Of a DNA stretch of 6,687 bases, positions 1-6,094 are shown piece after piece. Positions within the stretch are counted from its first letter, which is position 1, and each line of letters opens with the position of its first letter. The notes beneath the pieces are model-generated. The model was given only the letters and a program-made list of their open reading frames with translations. It made no database searches and had not been told where the DNA came from. A program made the translations under genes and the position numbers. Source of the DNA: Alphaproteobacteria bacterium (lineage in GTDB: Bacteria > Pseudomonadota > Alphaproteobacteria > Kiloniellales > J153); NCBI GenBank assembly GCA_003693905.1, contig RFLL01000071.1, positions 1 to 6,687 on the forward strand, read 5' to 3'.

Positions 1-121
1 CGATGGTCAGCCGCTCACGATTCCCATCGGTCCCGGCCGCCCGCCCGGCGCCCGGCGCGGATGTCATCGCGCCGCAGACGACGGCGAGCGCAAACCGGGC
101 CGCCCTGCCCCACCTAGTCAT
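1..121 (-). CDS. Exported protein, N-terminal fragment (possible ABC substrate-binding protein), cut by left edge
   Basis: Forty codons are visible. ATG at 121-119 opens a frame that stays open to the window edge. It reads MTRWGRAARFALAVVCGAMT, then a small-residue stretch (SAPGAGRAA) and GTDGNRERLTI. The arginine-rich start, hydrophobic FALAVVCGAM core and Ala-rich cleavage region look like a Sec signal peptide, with cleavage perhaps after RAA. The third codon positions are almost all G or C, as in the neighbouring real genes. The ATG overlaps the end of the upstream propeller gene (ATGACTAG, 8 nt shared), and there is no clear Shine-Dalgarno, so translational coupling is likely. In PQQ-dependent alcohol dehydrogenase loci, a propeller gene is often accompanied by a periplasmic ABC substrate-binding protein, and mature N-termini such as RLTI are common in binding proteins. 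That identity is inference from context; a CXXCW-motif protein of the same loci is an alternative. Confidence 0.6.
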   Translation of the reverse strand, partial: MTRWGRAARFALAVVCGAMTSAPGAGRAAGTDGNRERLTI

Positions 122-1109
122 CGATCAGGATGCCATAGGGGACCAGGCCCACCGGCACCGATTTGAGAACCCTGCGGGCTTTCACGTCGATGATCGAAAG
201 ATCGTCGGAAAGGCCGTTGGCCACGTACAGCAGCCGTTCATCGCGGGTAAGCGCCAGGCCCCAGGGCCGTTTGCCGACCAGAATATAGTCCTCGACCCGG
301 CGCGATTTGACGTCGACGACGGCAACATGGTTCGCACGTCCGAGGGCGACGAAGGCCGTCCGTCCATCGCGGGTGATCAGAAGATCGACGGGCGTGACCT
401 CGTTGCGCCGGAATCCGCGGGGCAGGAACTCGATGTTTCCGATCACCGTGTTCGTCTTCGTGTCGATGATGTCGACCATGCCGGCGAGCTCGGCCGACAC
501 CCACAGCTCGCTCTCGTCCGGCGTCAGCGCGAAGCGGCGCGGGCGCGTATTGACCAGAATGTCGGCGCGCACCGCGAAGGGCTCGGTGTCGATGACGTGG
601 ACGAGGTTGGCGGCCTCGGACGCGACATAGACCGTGCTGCCGTCGCGGGTCACCTGCACGCCTTCGGGCTCTTCGCCGATCTCGACCTGAGCGATCACCC
701 GGCGGGTGGTGAGATCGAGAAGGCTCGCCGCCGCATCCTCCTCGTTGGAGATGTAGAGCCATCTGCCGTTGGGATGGAGATCGAAGGTCTCGGGCTCCTC
801 GACGCCGCGGATGCGGCCGATGAGGGCAAGCGTCGCGACATCGTAGATGGCGATCTGACTGTCGTCGGCGCAACCGACGTAGAACCGGGTCCGATCGTGG
901 CTGAAATGCATGCCGCGCGGCCGGCGGCACGTCTCGAAACTTTCGATGACGGCATTCGTGGCGGCGTCGAGAACCGTGATGGTGCTGCTCTTTTCGTTGC
1001 TGACGAAGATCTTTCCCGTCCCTGCGGCTTCGGCGGCGGCGACCATCAGACAAACGATCAGCATCAGAGCCAAAGGCATGAGACGGCGGCGGAAAAACGC
1101 CCTCGACAT
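114..1109 (-). CDS. PQQ-catabolism-associated YVTN beta-propeller protein, exported
   Basis: The 331-residue product has a signal peptide (RRR, then LMPLALMLIVCLMVAAAEA, cleavage after AEA near residue 28). Seven repeats of about 42 residues follow: 32-74, 75-116, 117-158, 159-200, 201-250, 251-292 and 293-331. Each opens with a strand such as IFVSN, LYISN, VYVAS or LYVAN, has a central xIDxxT or VVDVK element and ends near TRDG or TPDE. This is the YVTN/NHL-like propeller pattern; blade 5 has about eight extra residues. Full length and seven blades match the 'PQQ-dependent catabolism-associated beta-propeller' family. Its biochemical role is not established; it is presumed to be a periplasmic scaffold or binding partner of the dehydrogenase/ABC system. 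The start is ambiguous. ATG at 1109 is preceded by a purine-rich AGGAAAAGGAG. An in-frame ATG at 1130 has GAGG seven bases upstream and would add MRKKEKE. It is divergent from the dehydrogenase and overlaps the next minus-strand gene. Confidence 0.88.
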   Translation of the reverse strand: MSRAFFRRRLMPLALMLIVCLMVAAAEAAGTGKIFVSNEKSSTITVLDAATNAVIESFETCRRPRGMHFSHDRTRFYVGCADDSQIAIYDVATLALIGRIRGVEEPETFDLHPNGRWLYISNEEDAAASLLDLTTRRVIAQVEIGEEPEGVQVTRDGSTVYVASEAANLVHVIDTEPFAVRADILVNTRPRRFALTPDESELWVSAELAGMVDIIDTKTNTVIGNIEFLPRGFRRNEVTPVDLLITRDGRTAFVALGRANHVAVVDVKSRRVEDYILVGKRPWGLALTRDERLLYVANGLSDDLSIIDVKARRVLKSVPVGLVPYGILIDD

Positions 1110-1350
1110 CTCCTTTTCCTTTTTCCTCATTGGCCCGCCTCGCGCCGTGGATCCCTGCGGGCTCAGTGTGACAGTCGTTGCAAAAGCTGCCAAGGGCCGG
1201 ACGCTCACGAGCAGATTGGGAAAATTTCCGGAAGAAAAAGGGGGAAGACCGGCGAGCCGCCCGTCTGCACGGGCCGGCCTTGTGGGGCAGAGGTGGTTGT
1301 TCCGCACGATGCCCGGGACGTCGACAGGGGGCGGCCATGACATCGCACAC

Positions 1351-1377
1351 GCAACCTTCTGGCACGGTTCGCAACCT
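1351..1377. repeat. Direct repeat GCAACCT x2, 20-bp period
   Basis: GCAACCT occurs at 1351-1357 and again at 1371-1377. The 20-bp period places both copies on nearly the same face of the helix, as in paired half-sites for a dimeric or tandem-binding activator. The repeat is short and could be chance; assignment as an operator is inference. Confidence 0.25.
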
Positions 1378-1542
1378 GTCATCGAGGCTGCACGGCGCGT
1401 AATGCGTGCTCCGGTGGAAAAAATAAGTGCGCAATCGAATCGATCGACGTAAGCTTTCACGAATATCCGGATTCCGGTGCCGGGAAGATCCAACCGTCCG
1501 GGGGCAGTTGTCCTGGCAGGGCGTACGTCCGGCATCCGAAAC

Positions 1543-1573
1543 AAAAACAAAATCATAAAAAAAACAAAATCAT
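1543..1573 (+). repeat. A-rich 14-bp tandem direct repeat in the dehydrogenase leader
   Basis: AAAAACAAAATCAT is present twice without mismatch, at 1543-1556 and 1560-1573, with a 17-bp period and an oligo-A spacer. A partial further copy (AAACAAAA) starts at 1539. The block is strikingly A-rich within a GC-rich sequence and lies 34 bp upstream of the dehydrogenase start codon. It may act as an UP-like or unstructured leader element, or may simply be a slippage duplication. Confidence 0.75.
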
Positions 1574-1576
1574 GGA

Positions 1577-1592
1577 CCGCCGGGCACGGCGG
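1577..1592 (+). promoter_or_regulatory. Small hairpin abutting the dehydrogenase ribosome binding site
   Basis: CCGCC (1577-1581) can pair with GGCGG (1588-1592) around a GGGCAC loop. The 3' arm shares its last two G residues with the Shine-Dalgarno stretch GGAGGGAGGA (1591-1600). A five-base-pair GC stem is plausible in RNA, but whether it modulates ribosome access is inference. Confidence 0.35.
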
Positions 1593-1606
1593 AGGGAGGA
1601 AGAGAG

Positions 1607-3319
1607 ATGAAAAAATCTTTGGACTGGATCAGCCGCGTCGTAATGGGCGCGGGTTTTGCTTTTGCGCTGGCGATCACCGGGACGAGTGCACAGGAGGTCG
1701 ACAAGGGCACGCTCTACGGCGACATGCAGGCGGTTACGCAGGACATGCTCAACCGTGCTGCGGGCGACGGCAACAACTTCCTGCACACCAACGGCAATTA
1801 CGCGCAGACGCGCTACTACCCGGCGCGCCAGATCAACATCGGCAATGTTCACCGGCTCCGTCCGGCCTGGATCTTCCAGACCGAGATCTCGGAATCGATG
1901 GAAACCACCCCGATCGTCGTCAACGGCATCATGTACGTCACCACGGCGTTCAACCACGTCTATGCGCTGGATGCTGAAACCGGCGAGGAAATCTGGCACT
2001 ACAAGCACAAGATGGGGCCGATCACGACCTATTGCTGCGGCCCCAACAACCGCGGCGTCGCCGCCTACGGCGACAAGGTCTACATGGGCACGCTCGATGC
2101 CAAGCTGGTCGCGCTCAATGCCAAGACCGGGGCGCTGGTGTGGGAACAGCAGATCGCCGATCCCGAGCTCGGCTACAGCGAGACCATGGCCCCGACCGCG
2201 GTGAACGGAAAGATTCTGATCGGCACCAACGGCGGGGAATACGGCATCCGTGGTTTCGTCAAGGCCTATGATGCCGAAACCGGCAAGCTGTTGTGGACTT
2301 TCCACACCATCCCCGAGAACTCGGTCGGCGTGTGGGCCACCCATGATGCCACCGGGCGCGACATGCACCGCGACATCGCGGCCGAAAAGGCGGCGCTGGC
2401 CAAGATGGGAGACCCCTACAAGACGCTTGGCGGCGGCGTGTGGCAGAACCCGGCGGTCGATCTCGAGACCAACCGCATCTACTTCGTCGTCGGCAACCCG
2501 TCACCCGATCTCGACGGCTCGCTGCGCCCGGGCGACAATCTCTATACCGACTCCCTGGTCGCGGTCGATCTCGACACCGGCGAATACATCTGTCACTTCC
2601 AGTACATCGCCCACGACGTCTGGGATCTCGATGCAGTCAGCCCGCCGATCCTTCTCGATGTCAAGGACCGCAACGGCAACACCGTTCCCGGTCTGGTGCA
2701 CGGCGGCAAGACCGGCCACGTCTACGTCCACGACCGGCGCGATTGCAGCCTGATCCGTTTCTCCGAGGCCATGGTGCCGCAGGAAAACATGTGGACTCTG
2801 CCGACCAAGGAAGGCGCACGGATGCTGCCCGGCGCCAACGGCGGCGTCGAATGGTCGCCGATGACCGCGGACGAGGGCCTGGGCCTGGTCTATGCCATCA
2901 ACCTGCATCAGCCGATGACCTATCACGTCGAGAGCACGCCCTATCCCGGCGGCAAGCTGTGGCTGGGCGGCGCGTTCAAGGTGATCCCGACCGAAGCCCA
3001 GTGGGGCAACGTCACCGCGGTCGACTACAACACCGGCAAGATCCGCTGGAAGGTCAAGACCGAACAGCCGATGATCGGCGGCATTATGGCCACCGCCGGG
3101 GGGCTGGTCTTCACCGGCGAGGGCAACGGTCAGTTCAAGGCCTATGATTCGGCGACCGGCAACCTGCTGTGGACGTTCCAGGCAGGCGCCGGGGTCAACG
3201 CGCCGCCGGCCTCCTACACGGTCAACGGCAAGCAGTACATCGTCGTGGCCGCCGGCGGCAACGTCCAGCTCAACTACAAGCGTGGCAACAACATCATTGC
3301 CTTCACCCTGCCGGACTGA
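1607..3319 (+). CDS. PQQ-dependent (quinoprotein) alcohol dehydrogenase, methanol/ethanol family, periplasmic
   Basis: This 570-residue exported enzyme oxidises a substrate, probably an alcohol, in the periplasm using bound PQQ and a metal ion. The signal peptide is MKKS...[12 protein letters not shown] with cleavage before QEVDK. ATG at 1607 follows a strong GGAGGGAGGA. The eight-bladed propeller is shown by repeated docking motifs such as [10 protein letters not shown] (121-130), [10 protein letters not shown] (170-179), [10 protein letters not shown] (221-230) and [10 protein letters not shown] near 513-522. Key residues by family comparison are the vicinal Cys143-Cys144, Glu211 in GGEYGIRG, Trp279 in GGGVWQNP, Asn297 in VGNPSP, catalytic Asp340 in HDVWDLDA, and Lys368. 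Asp342, two residues after the catalytic Asp, occupies the position that distinguishes lanthanide-dependent XoxF/PedH-type enzymes from calcium MxaF/ExaA types. However, Asp also occurs there in membrane glucose dehydrogenases. There is no C-terminal heme domain, so a separate cytochrome must accept electrons. The exact substrate cannot be read from sequence. Confidence 0.93.
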   Translation: MKKSLDWISRVVMGAGFAFALAITGTSAQEVDKGTLYGDMQAVTQDMLNRAAGDGNNFLHTNGNYAQTRYYPARQINIGNVHRLRPAWIFQTEISESMETTPIVVNGIMYVTTAFNHVYALDAETGEEIWHYKHKMGPITTYCCGPNNRGVAAYGDKVYMGTLDAKLVALNAKTGALVWEQQIADPELGYSETMAPTAVNGKILIGTNGGEYGIRGFVKAYDAETGKLLWTFHTIPENSVGVWATHDATGRDMHRDIAAEKAALAKMGDPYKTLGGGVWQNPAVDLETNRIYFVVGNPSPDLDGSLRPGDNLYTDSLVAVDLDTGEYICHFQYIAHDVWDLDAVSPPILLDVKDRNGNTVPGLVHGGKTGHVYVHDRRDCSLIRFSEAMVPQENMWTLPTKEGARMLPGANGGVEWSPMTADEGLGLVYAINLHQPMTYHVESTPYPGGKLWLGGAFKVIPTEAQWGNVTAVDYNTGKIRWKVKTEQPMIGGIMATAGGLVFTGEGNGQFKAYDSATGNLLWTFQAGAGVNAPPASYTVNGKQYIVVAAGGNVQLNYKRGNNIIAFTLPD

Positions 3320-3345
3320 AGTTCCGGCCTTCGTTGACGCCGAGG

Positions 3346-3375
3346 AAATCGGCCGCCGTTCGGCGGCCGATTTTC
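3346..3375 (+). terminator. Intrinsic terminator after the dehydrogenase gene
   Basis: A perfect 12-bp stem joins AAATCGGCCGCC (3346-3357) and GGCGGCCGATTT (3362-3373) around a GTTC tetraloop. It ends in TTTTC and starts 26 nt past the dehydrogenase stop codon. The strength of the stem predicts efficient termination, with at most partial readthrough into the cytochrome gene. Confidence 0.85.
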
Positions 3376-3463
3376 TGGCCGGTCCGGCGCTTGCCACGGC
3401 GAACGGCGCTGCGGTGGATCGGGCATCGGCTGACCCAGTATTCCGGATATCGAGAGTATCGGC

Positions 3464-4057
3464 ATGAAAATGATGCGTTGGACAGGCGTGAGCATGATCG
3501 GCCTGATGTTCGCCCTGGGGCTGGCGGACATCGCGCCCGTGCGCGCCGACGCCTATGCGGACGTGCGCGAAAAGCTGGAGGTCTGCTTCACCTGCCACGG
3601 AAAGAATGGCGCCTCGACCCGGCCCGAGTACCCCATTCTGGCTGGCCAGCACCTCTATTACCTCTACGTCCAGCTCAAGGACTTCAAAAGCGGGCTGCGG
3701 GCCGATCCGGTCATGAGCAACATCGCCAAGGAGCTGTCGAAGGAGGAGATGCTGAAGATCGCACAGTTCTTCTCGGAGCAGTCCTGGCCCAGCCTCGGCT
3801 ACCGGGCGGATCCGGCGCTCGCCGCCAGGGGCGAGACGGCGACGCACGCCGGCGAGTGCGTGCAGTGCCACCTCGGTAGCTACGAAGGCGACAGCCGCAT
3901 CCCGCGGGTCGCCAACCAGCACCGGGCCTATCTCGAGAAGACGATGCTGGACTTCAAGACCGGAGCACGGGCCAATTCTCCGGCCAAGTCGTCACTCATG
4001 AAATCCTATGATGATGCCGACATCGCGGCGATGGCCGAGTTCCTCGCTGGATTCTGA
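3464..4057 (+). CDS. Diheme cytochrome c (c4-like), periplasmic
   Basis: The 197-residue product has a signal peptide (MKMMRW, then a VSMIGLMFALGL core, cleavage near VRADA) and two c-type heme domains. The heme sites are CFTCH at 41-45 and CVQCH at 132-136. Candidate axial methionines are Met84 (DPVMSNIAKEL) and Met179 (SSLMKSYDDADI), each in the usual place toward the end of its domain. The two-domain arrangement and length fit cytochrome c4-type proteins, which carry electrons in the periplasm to terminal oxidases. Placed directly after a quinoprotein dehydrogenase that lacks its own heme, it is the natural candidate electron acceptor; this pairing is inference. ATG at 3464 has GAGAG seven bases upstream; a second ATG lies two codons later. 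A strong terminator precedes the gene, so it probably has a separate promoter, although no clear one is visible in 3376-3463. Confidence 0.9.
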   Translation: MKMMRWTGVSMIGLMFALGLADIAPVRADAYADVREKLEVCFTCHGKNGASTRPEYPILAGQHLYYLYVQLKDFKSGLRADPVMSNIAKELSKEEMLKIAQFFSEQSWPSLGYRADPALAARGETATHAGECVQCHLGSYEGDSRIPRVANQHRAYLEKTMLDFKTGARANSPAKSSLMKSYDDADIAAMAEFLAGF

Positions 4058-4142
4058 AGCGCTTTTCGCTCCCGCGCCCCTTCACCCGGCCTCCCCCGGT
4101 AGACCCGGTGAAATCGTCCGGAATCGGACCGTACGCCTGTCA

Positions 4143-4184
4143 GTGCTGGGGATGGGTCGGGCGGTGCTGGGGACGGGTCGGGTG
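4143..4184 (+). repeat. 21-bp G-rich tandem repeat with G-quadruplex pattern
   Basis: Two adjacent 21-bp units, 4143-4163 and 4164-4184, differ at only two positions (A-T-GGG versus A-C-GGG, and GCG versus GTG at the end). Each contains GGGG, GGG and GGG runs separated by two bases, and the units are joined by a seven-base loop (CGGTGCT). The + strand therefore meets the usual G3+N1-7 quadruplex rule more than once. It lies in the gap between the convergent cytochrome and ankyrin genes, so it would be in the cytochrome transcript's 3' end. Function is unknown. Confidence 0.7.
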
Positions 4185-4228
4185 GAAGATCGGGCCGGTG
4201 GCGATTCCCCGCAGGGTAGAATCTGCCC

Positions 4229-5116
4229 TCAGCCGCCGCCGAGGAGCCGGGCGGTCGTCGGATGCCCCGCCTCCGTCGCCAGATCGGCCGCCGTCTTGCC
4301 CGCATTGCCGGCCACATCCGGGCGTGCGCCGGCGGCGAGCAGAACCTCGACCACCTCTTTGTGGCCCATGGCGGCGGCCACCATCAATGCGGTCCAGCCG
4401 CGATTGTCGCGCAAATCAAGGCGCGCCCCGCGCGCCAGCAGCAGACGCACCGTCTCCACCCCATCGGAGGCGGGCACGTCGTTGCTGTAGCCGGCCGCCC
4501 ACATCAGCGCGGTGAGATCGTTTCCGTAGTGCGCGTTCACGTCGACCCCGGCGTCCAGCAGCATCTCGACGATGGTCGAGAACCCGCGCGCCGCGGCATA
4601 GACGATCGCGGTCTTGCCCGTATTGTCCCGCACATCGAAGCGGGCACCGCGATCCAGGAGCTCCCGCACCAGGCGGTCGTCGCCCTGGAAGGCGGCGGCG
4701 GCCAGCGGCGTCACGTTCTTGCGGTTCGCAAGGTCGATGTCGGCGCCGCGGGCGATCAGCAGCCGGGCAATCCGCCCGCGCCCGGCCGCCACCGCCCGCA
4801 ACAGCGCGGTCGAGCCGAAAAGGTTGCGATGATTGATGTCGGAGCCGGCATCCAGCAGCATCTCCACCAGCTTCTTGCGGTTGGTGCGGGCAGCCAGCAG
4901 AAGGGCGGTGTTTCCGATGCGATCGCGCGCCACTACCGATGCGCCCTCGGCCAGCAGGGCCGCGACCTCGTCGGTATGGCCGAGCTTCGCCTCCTCGAAC
5001 AGCACCAGGTTGTGCTGCATCGGCTCCTCGGCCATGGCAGCCCCCGCCCCCAGCATGATGACGCTTGCGCTCGTCATCACACGGAGCCATTGCCCTGCTG
5101 CGCGTATGGTCGGCAT
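4229..5116 (-). CDS. Exported ankyrin-repeat protein
   Basis: The product has 295 residues. ATG at 5116-5114 follows GGGAGG with a four-base gap. A signal peptide (MPTIRAAGQWLRV, then MTSASVIMLGAGAAMA, cleavage before EEP near residue 29) indicates export to the periplasm. The rest is almost entirely ankyrin repeats of 33 residues: about 35-67, 68-100, 101-133, 134-166, 167-199, 200-239, 240-272 and a short capping repeat 273-295. Consensus elements such as GNTALLLAA, GSTALLRAV, DLTALMWAA, GWTALMVAA and LLDAGxDxN are clear. Repeat 6 has about seven extra residues (around SNDVPASDG) in the loop between its helices. No catalytic domain is present, so it is likely a protein-binding scaffold. Periplasmic ankyrin proteins are known near other redox genes (for example AnkB beside a catalase in Pseudomonas aeruginosa). 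A role with the dehydrogenase, cytochrome or transporter is inferred only from position. It is convergent with the cytochrome and divergent from the ABC genes. Confidence 0.9.
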   Translation of the reverse strand: MPTIRAAGQWLRVMTSASVIMLGAGAAMAEEPMQHNLVLFEEAKLGHTDEVAALLAEGASVVARDRIGNTALLLAARTNRKKLVEMLLDAGSDINHRNLFGSTALLRAVAAGRGRIARLLIARGADIDLANRKNVTPLAAAAFQGDDRLVRELLDRGARFDVRDNTGKTAIVYAAARGFSTIVEMLLDAGVDVNAHYGNDLTALMWAAGYSNDVPASDGVETVRLLLARGARLDLRDNRGWTALMVAAAMGHKEVVEVLLAAGARPDVAGNAGKTAADLATEAGHPTTARLLGGG

Positions 5117-5247
5117 GGTGCCTCCCTTCCCGGCGCTGCCAGAAGCTCTCCGGTCTTTTTTTCCAGTCCGTTTGCAAGCCTCCCAAATCGCTCCGGGGTT
5201 TTCAAGGCGCACGTCCGCGACCATGGCGGCAAGGCCGGGTCGCGGCT

Positions 5248-5253
5248 TATAAT
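5248..5253 (+). promoter_or_regulatory. Candidate -10 element upstream of the ABC ATPase gene
   Basis: A perfect TATAAT lies about 50 bp before the ATPase start codon, in the 186-bp gap divergent from the ankyrin gene. No good TTGACA-like hexamer sits 16-18 bp upstream (the sequence there is GC-rich), so the call rests on the -10 match and its rarity in this GC-rich context. Confidence 0.4.
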
Positions 5254-5302
5254 CGAACGATCGAGCAGCGCTCACCGCAAGACAGAGGCGAAGGTCCGCC
5301 CC

Positions 5303-6094
5303 ATGAACGCGCTCCCCGCCGAGGCGACAGCGGCGTCGCCGATCACCGATCCCGCGGCACCGGCGGTGCTCGAGGTCGCGGGCCTCGGCTTCTCCTATGG
5401 CGCGAAGCGGGTTCTCGAATCGGTCGGGTTCACCGTGCGCAGAGGGGAATTCCTGGTTCTCCTCGGCCCCAATGGAGCCGGCAAGACGACGCTGTTTTCG
5501 CTGCTCACCCGCCTTTACGAAACGCCCGAAGGAACGGTGCGGATCGACGGTCACGCACTCGGGCGCGAGCCCTGCCGGGCGCTCGCCGCGATGGGGGTGG
5601 TCTTTCAGCAGCCGACCCTGGACCTCGACCTCACGGTGCGCCAGAACCTTCTCTATCATGCCGCTCTTCACGGGCTGCACCGACGTGACGCGCTGGCCCG
5701 CATTGACGCCGAGCTCGAACGCCTGGCCATGAAGGAGCGCCTCGGCGAAAAGGTGCGCAATCTCAATGGCGGTCACCGCCGCCGGGTCGAGATCGCCCGC
5801 GCCCTTGTGCACCGGCCGCGGCTGCTGCTGCTCGACGAGCCGACGGTAGGGCTCGACGTGCCGAGCCGCGAGGCCATCGTTGCTCACGTCCACGCCCTGG
5901 CTCGCGAGCGCGGCGTGGCCGTGCTGTGGGCCACTCATCTGATCGACGAGGTTCGTGACGGCGACCGGGTGGTCGTCCTCCACCACGGCCGCATACGCGC
6001 CGAGGGGACAGTGCCAGAGCTTCTGCGCGAGACCCGGACCGCGAACCTGGGTGCGGCCTTCGCCGCCCTGACACGGGAAGATGCGCAGCCATGA
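5303..6094 (+). CDS. ABC transporter ATP-binding protein of the PQQ-dependent alcohol dehydrogenase system (PedB-like)
   Basis: This 263-residue cytoplasmic ATPase would power the permease encoded next. It has Walker A GPNGAGKT (55-62), a Q-loop FQQPTLD (101-107), Walker B LLLLDEP (174-180), a D-loop VGLD (182-185) and the switch histidine His212 in ATHLIDEV. The ABC signature reads LNGGH (154-158) rather than LSGGQ, with HRRRVEIARAL following. A Ser-to-Asn and Gln-to-His change in this motif is tolerated in some families, and all other ATPase motifs are intact. The overall form matches ABC-2 type export ATPases and the family found with PQQ alcohol dehydrogenases. ATG at 5303 follows GAGGCGAAGG, and a frame extending further upstream is antisense to the ankyrin gene and is not used. 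The stop codon overlaps the permease start (ATGA), indicating one operon. The transported substrate is unknown; a lanthanide or metallophore link is suggested by PedA1A2BC in P. putida. Confidence 0.92.
   Translation: MNALPAEATAASPITDPAAPAVLEVAGLGFSYGAKRVLESVGFTVRRGEFLVLLGPNGAGKTTLFSLLTRLYETPEGTVRIDGHALGREPCRALAAMGVVFQQPTLDLDLTVRQNLLYHAALHGLHRRDALARIDAELERLAMKERLGEKVRNLNGGHRRRVEIARALVHRPRLLLLDEPTVGLDVPSREAIVAHVHALARERGVAVLWATHLIDEVRDGDRVVVLHHGRIRAEGTVPELLRETRTANLGAAFAALTREDAQP

Larger units (their letters stand above)
1110..1606. promoter_or_regulatory. Divergent intergenic control region between propeller gene and dehydrogenase gene
   Basis: About 480-500 bp separate two divergently transcribed genes, and I see no credible coding frame or RNA gene in them. 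The region must carry promoters for both directions, but I could not find a convincing -35/-10 pair. Visible structure includes overlapping short palindromes at 1219-1233 (GGAAAATTTCC and TTCCGGAA), a 7-bp direct repeat with 20-bp period at 1351-1377, an inverted repeat GCACG...CGTGC at 1390-1409, an ATCCGGAT palindrome at 1465-1472, an A-rich tandem repeat at 1543-1573 and a hairpin at 1577-1592. The length is generous for a compact genome, which suits regulated expression of an alcohol dehydrogenase. None of these sites can be assigned to a named regulator from sequence alone. Confidence 0.6.

Noticed and set aside
3..1340. Long plus-strand open frame of 445 codons
   Set aside because: It is antisense to the well-supported beta-propeller gene, its composition is rich in Asp/Arg/Gly mirror residues, and it has no recognisable domain.
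1359..1375. Sigma-54-like TGGCACG...GC element on the plus strand
   Set aside because: Spacing between the GG and GC dinucleotides is 8, not the required 10, and the TTGC half is poor. A similar TTGGCA...GC on the minus strand near 1183-1198 fails for the same reason.
1553..2368. Minus-strand open frame of 271 codons opposite the dehydrogenase start
   Set aside because: Antisense to the signal peptide and first blades of the dehydrogenase; no domain and no ribosome binding site.
2501..3922. Long minus-strand open frame of 473 codons
   Set aside because: It lies opposite the dehydrogenase and cytochrome genes and crosses the terminator; open only because high-GC coding DNA leaves few stops in the opposite frame.
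4116..4129. GTCCG/CGGAC hairpin after the cytochrome gene as a terminator
   Set aside because: Only five base pairs and no T tract on either strand.
4213..4229. AGGGTAGA/TCTGCCCT hairpin at the end of the ankyrin gene as a terminator
   Set aside because: The stem includes a wobble pair and a three-base loop, and the sequence after it on the minus strand is GC-rich, not a T tract.
4262..5302. Upstream extension of the ATPase frame to 610 residues
   Set aside because: The extra part is antisense to the ankyrin gene; the ATP-binding domain begins shortly after the ATG at 5303.
5117..5986. Upstream extension of the ankyrin frame to 585 residues
   Set aside because: The extra part is antisense to the ABC ATPase; the ATG at 5116 has GGGAGG upstream and starts a clean signal peptide.
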